Source of the DNA: Gallionella sp. | GTDB lineage: Bacteria; Pseudomonadota; Gammaproteobacteria; Burkholderiales; Gallionellaceae | Direction: 5' to 3' | Length of the DNA stretch: 28,645 nt | Assembly (NCBI GenBank): GCA_023229845.1 | Contig: JALNYK010000034.1 | Location: forward strand, 1 to 28,645 | Part shown: positions 13,695-20,904 of the stretch, piece by piece | Position numbering within the stretch: the stretch's first letter is position 1 | Layout of the letters: every line of letters starts with the position of its first letter | Made by a program: the position numbers and the translations under genes | Notes under the pieces: generated by a model | What the model saw: only the letters and a program-made list of their open reading frames with translations | Told to the model about the DNA's origin: nothing | Database searches by the model: none

Positions 13695-16600
13695 CCGCGC
13701 CGCACTCGATCCCAAACACAGCGTCGTCGTCGAGGCCTGCGCCGGCAGCGGCAAGACCTGGCTGCTGGTGTCGCGCGTCGTGCGGCTGCTGCTGGACGGC
13801 GTGCCGCCCGGGGAGATACTGGCGATCACCTTCACGCGCAAGGCCGCACAGGAGATGCAGGTGCGGCTGCGCGACTGGCTGTATGAGCTGGCCTCCGAAG
13901 ACGACGACCATGTGCGCGAGTTCCTGCGCCTGCGCGAGGTGGACGAGGCCGACATCGAGCGCCTGCTGCCGCGCGCACGCAGCCTGTACCAGCAGTTCCT
14001 GCTCGCGCAACCCAACATCACCATCAGCACCTTCCATGGCTGGTTCATGCAGGTGCTGCAACGCGCGCCGTTGAACGCTGGGATGGCGGGCGGCGTGCAA
14101 CTGGTGGAGCAGACTTCCGCATTGCGCGACGAGGCGTGGAAGACGCTGCTGGACAAATTGCACAGCCATCCCGAGTCGCCGGAGGCGCAGAGTATGCTGG
14201 CGCTGTTCGGCGAACTGGGACTCTCCAGCACCGAGCAACTGCTGTTCAACTTTCTCGCCAAGCGCAGCGAGTGGTGGGCCTACACCTGCCTGCTCCCCTC
14301 GCCCGCAAGCGGGAGAGGGGCCGGGGGAGAGGGTGAGCTGGTGTTCGCGCTGGACAGCCTGCGCACCGAGCTCGGCGTCGACATGGAATTCGATCCGGTC
14401 GCGGACTGGGGCATGTGCGGCAACAACGAAGAGAGCTTCTTCGCGTTTTCTCGCCAGCTCGCGGCCAACGGCACCGAGACGCAGCAGAAGAACGCCTCCG
14501 AACTGGAACGCGCATGGACCGACTCCGCTCCCGAGGTGCGATTCGAAGCAGCGTCGCCGCTGCTGTATACCAAGGCGGGCGAACCGCGCAGCCTGAAGCC
14601 GACCAAGAAACAGAACGCGGAGGCGTTCCTGCTGACGCGCGAATCGCTGTTCGCCACATTGCAGGAAGTGCGCGACACGCTCGCCGAGCAGCAGGCGTAT
14701 CGCATGAACGAACATGCGCTGCGCTGCGGCGTCGCGTTGCTGGACAGCTATCAGGCGCTGAAGCAGCGCCAGCAGATGCTGGACTTCGGCGATCTGGAAT
14801 GGCGCGTGTGCCAGTTGCTGAACGACAGCGACCACGCCGAATACCTTCAATACAAGCTCGACAGCCGCTACAGCCACGTGCTGCTCGACGAGTTCCAGGA
14901 CACCAACCCGCTGCAATGGCAGATATTGCAATCCTGGTTCGCCGCCGCCGACGCGGTGGACTCGCGCCCGACGGTGTTCGTCGTCGGCGACCCCAAGCAG
15001 TCGATCTACCGCTTCCGTCGCGCCGACGCGCGCTTGTTCGGCGTCGTGCGCGAGTTTTTGCAACGGCACTACAGCGCACATCATCTGACGCAGAACATGA
15101 CGCGGCGCAACGCGCCCGCGGTGCTGGATGCGGTCAACGGCGTGTTCGACGGTCTGCCGGAATACGAGGGTTTCGAGCGGCACGGCGCACATCAGTTGAA
15201 GTTGCCGGGTTATGTCGAGGTGCTGCCGCTGAGTGCGATGCCTGAGGCCGAGAAAGAGGCGGAGGGCTGTACGTTGACGCTACGCGATCCGCTGACCGAA
15301 CCGCGCGAGGAGCGGGAGGAAAGCGCGCGCGAACTGGAGGCGCAGCAGTTCGCCGCGAAGGTGGGCGAGATCGTTGGTCACTGGCAGGTCAACGACGAAG
15401 GCGAAGTTCGTCCCGCGCAATACGCCGACATCATGGTGCTGGTGCGCCGCCGCACCCACCTGAAGATCTACGAACACGCGCTGCGGTCACACGGCATCCC
15501 CTGCCTGACGTCGCGCCGCGGCGGCCTGCTGGAGACGCTGGAAGCATCCGACATCCAGGCGCTGCTGACTTTCCTGATTACCCCATTCGCCGACCTGCAA
15601 CTGGCGCATGCGCTGCGCACGCCGGTGTTCTCCTGCAGCGACGAGGACCTGATGGGGCTGGCGCAGAGCGGGGAAGAGGGCAGTTGGTGGTCGCGCCTGC
15701 AACAACTCGCGACCAGCGGCGAGGCGTCGCCGCATTTGCAGCGCGCGCATCGTTTGCTGCAAGGCTGGCTGAAACTCGCCGACAAGCTGCCGGTACACGA
15801 CCTGCTCGACCGCATCTATTTCGAGGGCGACCTGCAGGAGCGTTATGCCGCAGCCGTGCCCGAGGCTATGCGCGCGACGGTGCTGGCGAACCTGCAGGCC
15901 TTCATCGAGATCGCGCTGAACGTCGATGCTGGGCGTTATCCCAGCCTCCCCGGCTTTCTGCGCGAGCTGGCCGAACTGCGTCGTGCCGACGACAGCGAGT
16001 CGCCGGACGAGGGCAAGGTCGCGCATGCCGGCAACGCGCTGCGCATCTACACGGTGCACGAGTCCAAGGGACTGGAAGCGCCCATCGTCTGGCTGCTGGA
16101 CACGAACGCGAAGCCGCCCATCGACAAGGGCTACGACGTGCTGCTGGACTGGCCGACCGCGAGCGCGCGCCCGGCTCATTTCTCGCTGTACGGTGACAAG
16201 GCGAGTCGCGGCCCGACGCGCGAGCGCTACTTCGAGCAGGAGGCGCAGCTCGCCCAGCGCGAAGACCTGAACCTGCTGTACGTTGCGATGACGCGCGCGA
16301 AGCAGGCGCTGCTGGTCAGCGGCTGCGGCGAACGCATCGAAGGCATGTGGTACGACCGCATCGCGAACGCGATGCCGCAAGCGGGGGGGAATCCGCTTGC
16401 GGTCGCATTCGCGGCCCCCATGCATCATGCCGGGAGCGAAGCGGAAGTTATTGTCGATATTCGTCTGACGCAGCCGCTGCCGACCGGATCGCGCAGGGCC
16501 GCGACTAGTGCACCGCAGCAGCGCGGCATCCGACTGCATGCGCTGCTGCAGCATCTGCTGCCGCCCGCCGAGTTTGTGGACGAGGCCGAACTGTGCCGGC

Positions 16601-16944
16601 GCTGCGGCATCCCAGCCTCAGAATTCGACGCGCTGCTGGAACAGGCGCAGGCGCTGCTTGCGCAGCCGCATCTGCAGTGTTATTTCGATCCGCTGCATTA
16701 CCGCATCGCCTGCAACGAGATGCCCTATGTAGACGCGCAGGGCGAACTCAAGCGCATCGACCGGCTGGTCGAGTTCGACGGCGAGGTCTGGGTGCTGGAC
16801 TACAAGCTCGGCGAGAGCGGCGATGCGGCGCGCCATCGCGCGCAGATGCAGGGATACCGCGACGCGATGCGAACGGTGTATGCGGGCAAGCCGGTGCGTT
16901 GCGCGCTGGTGTTCGCCGACGGGACGTTGCAGGAGATGGAGTGA
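13687..16944 (+). CDS. addA: AddA-like UvrD-family helicase/nuclease with an in-frame repeat insertion
   Basis: This 1085-residue superfamily 1A helicase has motif I EACAGSGKTW, Ia ITFTRKAAQEM, TFHGWF, motif II LLDEFQDTN, motif III VGDPKQSIYRFRRAD, motif V YTVHESKGLEAPIVWL and motif VI LLYVAMTRAKQALLVSG. The C-terminus is a RecB-type nuclease (KRIDRLVEF, VLDYKLGES, then QMQGYRDAM with the QxxxY motif). With AddB it should unwind and resect broken DNA ends in the cytoplasm. Residues 203-217 (LPSPASGRGAGGEGE) are encoded by a palindromic repeat element inserted in frame at 14294-14336. Translation is probably coupled to addB (8-base overlap) and to the secreted protein that follows (GTGA overlap). 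The large minus-strand open frames opposite this gene are GC-driven shadows. Confidence 0.9.
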   Translation: MDNRAALDPKHSVVVEACAGSGKTWLLVSRVVRLLLDGVPPGEILAITFTRKAAQEMQVRLRDWLYELASEDDDHVREFLRLREVDEADIERLLPRARSLYQQFLLAQPNITISTFHGWFMQVLQRAPLNAGMAGGVQLVEQTSALRDEAWKTLLDKLHSHPESPEAQSMLALFGELGLSSTEQLLFNFLAKRSEWWAYTCLLPSPASGRGAGGEGELVFALDSLRTELGVDMEFDPVADWGMCGNNEESFFAFSRQLAANGTETQQKNASELERAWTDSAPEVRFEAASPLLYTKAGEPRSLKPTKKQNAEAFLLTRESLFATLQEVRDTLAEQQAYRMNEHALRCGVALLDSYQALKQRQQMLDFGDLEWRVCQLLNDSDHAEYLQYKLDSRYSHVLLDEFQDTNPLQWQILQSWFAAADAVDSRPTVFVVGDPKQSIYRFRRADARLFGVVREFLQRHYSAHHLTQNMTRRNAPAVLDAVNGVFDGLPEYEGFERHGAHQLKLPGYVEVLPLSAMPEAEKEAEGCTLTLRDPLTEPREEREESARELEAQQFAAKVGEIVGHWQVNDEGEVRPAQYADIMVLVRRRTHLKIYEHALRSHGIPCLTSRRGGLLETLEASDIQALLTFLITPFADLQLAHALRTPVFSCSDEDLMGLAQSGEEGSWWSRLQQLATSGEASPHLQRAHRLLQGWLKLADKLPVHDLLDRIYFEGDLQERYAAAVPEAMRATVLANLQAFIEIALNVDAGRYPSLPGFLRELAELRRADDSESPDEGKVAHAGNALRIYTVHESKGLEAPIVWLLDTNAKPPIDKGYDVLLDWPTASARPAHFSLYGDKASRGPTRERYFEQEAQLAQREDLNLLYVAMTRAKQALLVSGCGERIEGMWYDRIANAMPQAGGNPLAVAFAAPMHHAGSEAEVIVDIRLTQPLPTGSRRAATSAPQQRGIRLHALLQHLLPPAEFVDEAELCRRCGIPASEFDALLEQAQALLAQPHLQCYFDPLHYRIACNEMPYVDAQGELKRIDRLVEFDGEVWVLDYKLGESGDAARHRAQMQGYRDAMRTVYAGKPVRCALVFADGTLQEME
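14294..14336. repeat. Palindromic repeat element inside addA coding sequence
   Basis: CCCCTC-GCCCGC, AA, GCGGGA-GAGGGG forms a strong hairpin and is followed by CCGGGGGAGAGGGTGA. This is the pattern of the widespread CCCTCTCCC...GGGAGAGGG...GGGTGAGGG intergenic repeats. A related copy lies at 20465-20499. The length and phase keep the addA frame open. Confidence 0.75.
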
Positions 16945-17576
16945 GATTGAACAAGAGACTGGTTGCGATGCTGGCGTGCTGCCTGATCGCATTCCCCGCA
17001 ATCGCGGCCGAACAATTCGACAGCGAACAGGTAGCGCAGCAGCATTGCCCGTCCGACACCGTGATATGGCTGAACCTGCGTAGCAAGTCGGTGCATGCGA
17101 AAGGGCAGCCCTGGTACGGGAGGACCCAGGTCGGCGCCTACATCTGCCGCAAGGAAGTGGTCATCAAGGGCGGCAAGGTCGTGGTCGACGCCCCGTCCGA
17201 GAAGTCAGCCGGGAAACCGGCCGACAAGTCCGGCTGGCGCAAGGTCGTCGAGGACGACGGCCGCACCGTCTATGTCGCCACATCGCCTGCCGCGAAGGAC
17301 GGCGATATGGTGACCATCCTGTCGCTGGTCGATTTAAAGAAAGCGTCCGCGCTCAGCGACGGCACGGCCTACCTGTCGTGGGAGACGCAATACCGCTTCG
17401 ATTGCAGGAAGCGCCTGTCGCGGGTCGAGGCGGCCTCGATGTATGCAGGCAACATGGGCAATGGCGAGGTGGCTGGCAGCGTTGTCTACGATGCGCCAGA
17501 ATGGAAGCCCGTCGCTAAGGGTAGCAACGGCGAGCTGCTGTGGAAGGCTGCCTGCGGAAATGGGAAGGCCAGATAG
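16941..17576 (+). CDS. Secreted protein resembling the surface-adhesin E family
   Basis: This 211-residue protein starts at the GTG at 16941, which overlaps the addA stop as GTGA and has AGGAG five bases upstream. The signal peptide MRLNKRLVAMLACCLIAFPAIAA should be cut near AIAA/EQF, so the protein is periplasmic or surface-exposed. The first half has HCPSDTVIWLNLRSKSVHAKG and WYGRTQVGAYICRKE. The second half, VTILSLVDLKKASALSDGTAYLS to YRFDCRKRLSRVEAASMY, with W and C near the end (LLWKAACGNG), looks like the small adhesin-E/CNP1-type beta domain. Paired cysteines suggest disulfides. Coupling to addAB is probably positional only. The family assignment is tentative. Confidence 0.7.
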   Translation: MRLNKRLVAMLACCLIAFPAIAAEQFDSEQVAQQHCPSDTVIWLNLRSKSVHAKGQPWYGRTQVGAYICRKEVVIKGGKVVVDAPSEKSAGKPADKSGWRKVVEDDGRTVYVATSPAAKDGDMVTILSLVDLKKASALSDGTAYLSWETQYRFDCRKRLSRVEAASMYAGNMGNGEVAGSVVYDAPEWKPVAKGSNGELLWKAACGNGKAR

Positions 17577-17629
17577 GGAGTGCGATGTAGGAACGGGGAT
17601 CGTAGCTTGGGTATCGCTACGCTTGTTGA

Positions 17630-18031
17630 TTATTTTCTAAGAACTTCCTCGGCTGACTTAATTTGAGCCGCTATTGCTTCAAATTTTCCTTGATATTTTA
17701 AATCTCCTACTGCTTGAAGGGGCGGCTTCAATGCAGTAGTCAATGGGTCGATGTGAATTGTGTTTGATGAGCTTTTTGATGTTTTCTCTAATGCTCCAGA
17801 ATTCTTTTCGAGAAGCTGTTTTGCCGCGGCCAGTTGTTTGCTCTCTGCTTCTAGGCTAGCCCTGATTTCTTTGGTCTGAGATATGACAGATAGAAGCTCT
17901 ATTTTGGTATTTGCGATTTCGATAGAGACGCTACTTGCTTTATATGCGATGGTCAGTAGACCAATGGTGCCCGCCACCATGCAAAAGCTCAAGGAGTACC
18001 AGAATGCCTTTGGAATATTGGAAGTGTCCAT
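17630..18031 (-). CDS. Membrane-anchored coiled-coil protein of unknown function
   Basis: This 133-residue protein starts at the ATG at 18031 with a strong AAGGAG Shine-Dalgarno. One membrane segment lies near the N-terminus (FWYSLSFCMVAGTIGLLTIAY). A long, mostly helical, probably coiled-coil region follows (ISQTKEIRASLEAESKQLAAAKQLLEKNSG), then a Ser/Thr-rich linker and another helix. The topology suggests a single-pass protein with its C-terminus in the periplasm or cytoplasm. The base composition is visibly AT-richer than that of addAB, which suggests a transferred gene. It lies next to hicAB but shares no overlap. No family is recognised. Confidence 0.65.
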   Translation of the reverse strand: MDTSNIPKAFWYSLSFCMVAGTIGLLTIAYKASSVSIEIANTKIELLSVISQTKEIRASLEAESKQLAAAKQLLEKNSGALEKTSKSSSNTIHIDPLTTALKPPLQAVGDLKYQGKFEAIAAQIKSAEEVLRK

Positions 18032-18095
18032 TCTCGGCTCCTTTGTATAACGTCAAATCAATTAAAAGAGTTAGCCTCGACCTTGCCATGAGCAA

Positions 18096-18308
18096 TCACG
18101 CCGCAATTTCCATATACTCGACCACGCTGTCCGCCGACGGAATCGGCAAGCCATCCTCGCGCAGTCCCTCGATATGGAACTGGATGGCCGCGCGGATTTC
18201 TTGTTCGGCTTCCGCGATGCTGCTTCCGGTGGCGATGCAGCCGGGCAGGTCGGGGGCGTAGGCGGAATAGTTGTTTCCGGCTTTTTCGACGACGATGGCG
18301 TAGCGCAT
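18096..18308 (-). CDS. hicB: HicB-type antitoxin
   Basis: This 70-residue protein has the HicB partial-RNase-H-like fold pattern: MRYAIVVEKAGNNYSAYAPDLPGCIATG, then SIAEAEQEIRAAIQFHIEGL and a short C-terminus. HicB antitoxins neutralise HicA. Many carry an additional C-terminal DNA-binding domain, which is absent here. GGAGT precedes the ATG at 18308, only 4 bases after the hicA stop, so toxin and antitoxin are on one transcript in the order hicA-hicB. The pair should act in the cytoplasm. Confidence 0.9.
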   Translation of the reverse strand: MRYAIVVEKAGNNYSAYAPDLPGCIATGSSIAEAEQEIRAAIQFHIEGLREDGLPIPSADSVVEYMEIAA

Positions 18309-18312
18309 TTTC

Positions 18313-18513
18313 TTACTCCTTGAATCCCGCTTGTTTGAAGATGCTGTTCAGTGTTCCGGGCGCTACGTCGTCGCTGGGTTTTCCTGCAACCGTAACGCGC
18401 CCCGGCTTTGCCGGGTGTTTGAATTGGCGATGATTGCCGCGCGTGGCAACGAGTTGCCAGCCTTCCTTGTGCGGCATGGCCATGATTTCACTCACCTTAA
18501 TGGCGGTTAGCAT
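18313..18513 (-). CDS. hicA: HicA-type mRNA interferase toxin
   Basis: This protein of about 66 residues matches HicA closely: KVSEIMAMPHKEGWQLVATRGNHRQFKHPAKPG, then VTVAGKPSDDVAPGTLNSIFKQAGF. The His in GNHRQFKHP is the catalytic-type residue of the double-stranded-RNA-binding-like fold. HicA cleaves mRNA and stops growth when HicB is lost. The start is uncertain: I give the ATG at 18513, but family members begin at KVSEI, which would correspond to the GTG at 18495. No Shine-Dalgarno is clear at either. It is divergent from the gene at 18596. Confidence 0.88.
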   Translation of the reverse strand: MLTAIKVSEIMAMPHKEGWQLVATRGNHRQFKHPAKPGRVTVAGKPSDDVAPGTLNSIFKQAGFKE

Positions 18514-18595
18514 AGCAAAGTCGCCGGGTATTGGCTGGTAAAACATTGTTCCCGTCGCTATATTGGGGGCGAAGAAGACAGGAAAAGGAACTGAC

Positions 18596-19159
18596 ATGAA
18601 CGACCTCATCAAAGGCGGGACCAAGGCGCGCAATCCCGATCTGGACTGGAGCCAGCTGCGCGAGACGATACTGATGCTGGAGCTCGCGGCCGGGCAGATC
18701 GAGCATGCGATGAAGGACAGCAACACCTCGGTCGAGGTGCTGACCGACAGCTTCACCACGATGGCCGGTTATCTGCATTCGATGTCCGACGTGATGGACA
18801 GTCTGCCGGACGAAGGCGTTGCCGGCGAGAAGAAGGCCGAGATGCAGCGCATGGCCGAGAACGTCACCGGCATGGTGCAGCAGTCCATCATCGCGTTCCA
18901 GTTCTACGACAAGCTGAGCCAGCGGCTGACCCATGTCTGCCACAGCCTCGCGGCGATGAACGACCTGGTCGCCGACCGCGGTCGCTTGTACAGCCCGAAC
19001 GAATGGGTCGCGCTGCAGGAGAAGATACGCAGCAAGTACACCACACCGGAGGAGCATGCGCTGTTCGATGCGGTGATGGAGGGCGTGCCGGTGCAGGAGG
19101 CGCTGGATCGCTACATGAGCAGCATGAAGGACAAGGGCGACGACATCGAGCTGTTTTGA
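18596..19159 (+). CDS. Small cytoplasmic protein with a CheZ-like D-x3-Q motif
   Basis: This 187-residue, almost wholly helical protein starts at the ATG at 18596, with AAGGAA as Shine-Dalgarno. The middle has IIAFQFYDKLSQRLTHVCHSL, with D105 and Q109 spaced as in the catalytic helix of the CheY-phosphate phosphatase CheZ (DFQDLTGQ). QF(Y/H/Q)DRxxQRL motifs also occur in uncharacterised proteins linked to chemotaxis and signalling. The N-terminal helices are rich in Met and Glu. No chemotaxis gene is nearby. A phosphatase role is a hypothesis from this motif only. The C-terminal YMSSMKDKGDDIELF is acidic. No membrane or export signal is seen. Confidence 0.75.
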   Translation: MNDLIKGGTKARNPDLDWSQLRETILMLELAAGQIEHAMKDSNTSVEVLTDSFTTMAGYLHSMSDVMDSLPDEGVAGEKKAEMQRMAENVTGMVQQSIIAFQFYDKLSQRLTHVCHSLAAMNDLVADRGRLYSPNEWVALQEKIRSKYTTPEEHALFDAVMEGVPVQEALDRYMSSMKDKGDDIELF

Positions 19160-19250
19160 AATACGTCGCTTGTCCTGAACGAGGCGAAGTCAGAGAGGCT
19201 AGTCAGGAACTTGCATGCAGCTGCGCTTCAGCCTTGAACATCATGAGCTT

Positions 19251-19339
19251 CGTCATTCCGGACTTGATCCGGAATCCAGCAGAAATAAACATCGGCGCGC
19301 TATGCGCGCCACTGGATACCGGCATCCGCCGGTATGACG
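19251..19339. repeat. Composite GTCATTCC-type palindromic repeat, copy 2
   Basis: The left unit 19251-19279 (CGTCATTCCGG, CTTGAT, CCGGAATCCAG) and the right unit 19311-19339 (CTGGATACCGG, CATCCG, CCGGTATGACGG) form an overall inverted repeat, each with its own inner hairpin. Between them GGCGCGC-TAT-GCGCGCC (19294-19310) makes a third hairpin. It has the same architecture as 10032-10101 and lies between the CheZ-like and radical SAM genes. Confidence 0.85.
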
Positions 19340-19379
19340 GTGATGCTATGGCACGCCGTATGAATAGGTATTGGATGAA

Positions 19380-20444
19380 GTGAAGCATGAAGTAAACAAA
19401 GGGCGCGGCGCGACCTTGCAGATCGAGGGCCGTTTCGAGAGCGTCGCGCGCGAGCGCTTCGATGACGGTTGGGCATCGGACGACGAGCTGCCGCCACTGA
19501 AGACTACGGTGACGGAGGAGCGCGCGAAGAGCGTGATCCGGCGCCAGGACTCGCCCGACCTCCCGTTCGAGTTATCGCTGAATCCCTATCGCGGCTGCGA
19601 GCATGGCTGCATCTATTGCTACGCGCGCCCCAGCCACGGCTACCTGAACCTTTCGCCGGGGTTGGACTTCGAGACGAAACTGTTCGCCAAGCCGGACGCG
19701 GCGAAGTTGCTGCGCGAGGAGCTGGCGAAGCCGTCGTACCGCTGTGCGCCGATCGCGCTCGGTTCCAACACCGACGTCTACCAGCCGATCGAGCGCGAGT
19801 GGAAGGTCACACGCCAGATACTGGAGGTGCTGGCCGAATGCCGACATCCGCTTTCCATCGTCACCAAATCCTCGCTGGTCGAACGCGACCTCGACCTGCT
19901 CGCGCAACTGGCGCAGGACAACCTGGTGCAGGTATTTATTTCGGTGACCACGCTGGACGCCGACCTCGCGCGCAAGCTGGAGCCGCGCGCCGCATCGCCG
20001 CGCCGAAGATTAGAGACGATACGGCGACTGAACGAGGCAGGCGTGCCCTGCGGCGTGATGGTCGCGCCGGTGGTGCCATTCCTGACCGACGCCGAACTGG
20101 AGAACATCCTGCAGGCCGCGAGCGAACAGGGCGCGCGCAGCGCGGCCTACACGCTGCTGCGCTTGCCGTACGAGCTGAAGGACTTGTTCAAGGACTGGCT
20201 CGCGACGAACTACCCGTTGAAGGCCGCGCATGTGATGAGCCGTCTGCGCGACATGCGCGGGGGCAAGGAGAACGACTCCGAGTTCGGCTCGCGCTTCCGC
20301 GGCGACGGGCTGTTTGCCGATCTGCTGGAGAAACGCTTCCGCATTGCGTGCGAGCGGCTGGGGTTGAATCAGGAGGAGATGGGGCTGGATGTCAGTCGCT
20401 TCAGGCCGCCGGGGAGGGGCGGACAGATGGGATTGTTCGATTAA
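19380..20444 (+). CDS. Radical SAM protein, PA0069 family
   Basis: This protein of about 354 residues has the radical SAM cluster motif CEHGCIYCYAR (CxxxCxxC, at about residues 73-80 from the chosen start), preceded by SLNPYRGC. The N-terminus contains the family's KGRGA and the C-terminus RFRPPGRGGQMGLFD. It resembles SplB-like and archaeal DNA repair radical SAM proteins; the reaction is unknown. SAM-binding strands are visible in IALGSNTDVYQP, PLSIVTKS and VQVFISVTTLD. The start is not certain. A GTG at 19380 fits the family N-terminus (MKHEVNKGRGA); a TTG at 19371 would add three residues. No strong Shine-Dalgarno is seen. Repeats lie on both sides. Confidence 0.88.
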   Translation: MKHEVNKGRGATLQIEGRFESVARERFDDGWASDDELPPLKTTVTEERAKSVIRRQDSPDLPFELSLNPYRGCEHGCIYCYARPSHGYLNLSPGLDFETKLFAKPDAAKLLREELAKPSYRCAPIALGSNTDVYQPIEREWKVTRQILEVLAECRHPLSIVTKSSLVERDLDLLAQLAQDNLVQVFISVTTLDADLARKLEPRAASPRRRLETIRRLNEAGVPCGVMVAPVVPFLTDAELENILQAASEQGARSAAYTLLRLPYELKDLFKDWLATNYPLKAAHVMSRLRDMRGGKENDSEFGSRFRGDGLFADLLEKRFRIACERLGLNQEEMGLDVSRFRPPGRGGQMGLFD

Positions 20445-20464
20445 TGCGAGGAAAACTAACGATT

Positions 20465-20499
20465 CCCTCTCCCTTGCAGGGAGAGGGCTAGGGTGAGGG
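20465..20499. repeat. Palindromic CCCTCTCCC repeat, free copy
   Basis: CCCTCTCCC, TTGCA, GGGAGAGGG forms a hairpin and is followed by CTAGGGTGAGGG. This is the same layout as the element inside addA at 14294-14336. It lies 20 bases after the radical SAM stop and could terminate that transcript. Confidence 0.8.
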
Positions 20500-20904
20500 T
20501 AGAAGCGTTCAGCCGGAGCTCGACTTGAAACACCGTTGTGCGCAACAGAAACCGTCGGGGGTAGCCCGACAGCTAGTCCCTTTTCTTGTCTTGCCAAGAA
20601 AAGGAACCCAAAGAAGGCGCCCCCGGTTTGCCGCCGCTTCGCGGTTCCCTGCGTTGCTCAAACGGTCAGGCGGCTGCGGAACTCGCGCTACGCGCTCAGA
20701 CAGTCCTCGCCGACTACCCCTGACCGTTTTCCGCTACTCGGCGGCGCACAGGGGAAAGATAGACAGGAGTGGTGTGCGCTACGCGCACGGATTGTTTTTT
20801 TGTTGTCAGCGTGGCTGTCGCCACGCTGATGGTTCCCATGCGATGCAATGCTCGTTGGTTAGTGCGCTCTACGTGGGCTGTTGATTAGTCATGCAATCGG
20901 TCGG
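20500..20904. repeat. Non-coding stretch rich in hairpins, probable dispersed repeat
   Basis: No gene is supported here. Inverted repeats are dense: GTCGGG/CCCGAC (20554-20570), a perfect 10-bp stem CCTTTTCTTG/CAAGAAAAGG with a 6-base loop (20579-20604), GTGCGC-TAC-GCGCAC (20774-20788) followed nearby by seven Ts, and a 9-bp stem CAGCGTGGC/GCCACGCTG (20807-20828). One plus-strand frame reads KKRNPKKAPPVCRRFAVPC, a translation I recognise from dispersed intergenic repeats in many proteobacteria rather than from a protein family. I therefore call it a repeat of several hundred bases. Its exact ends are uncertain. Confidence 0.6.

Noticed and set aside
12540..15192. Very long minus-strand open frames opposite addB and addA.
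   Set aside because: They are antisense shadows of GC-rich codons. They have no motifs, and the plus strand carries all helicase and nuclease motifs.
17601..17635. Hairpin CGTAGC/GCTACG between the secreted-protein and coiled-coil genes as a terminator.
   Set aside because: Six base pairs with a 9-base loop and a poor T tail are not enough to call.
18096..18513. hicAB as a sign of a plasmid or integrated element.
   Set aside because: No integrase, attachment-site repeats or transfer genes are nearby. Toxin-antitoxin pairs are common on chromosomes.
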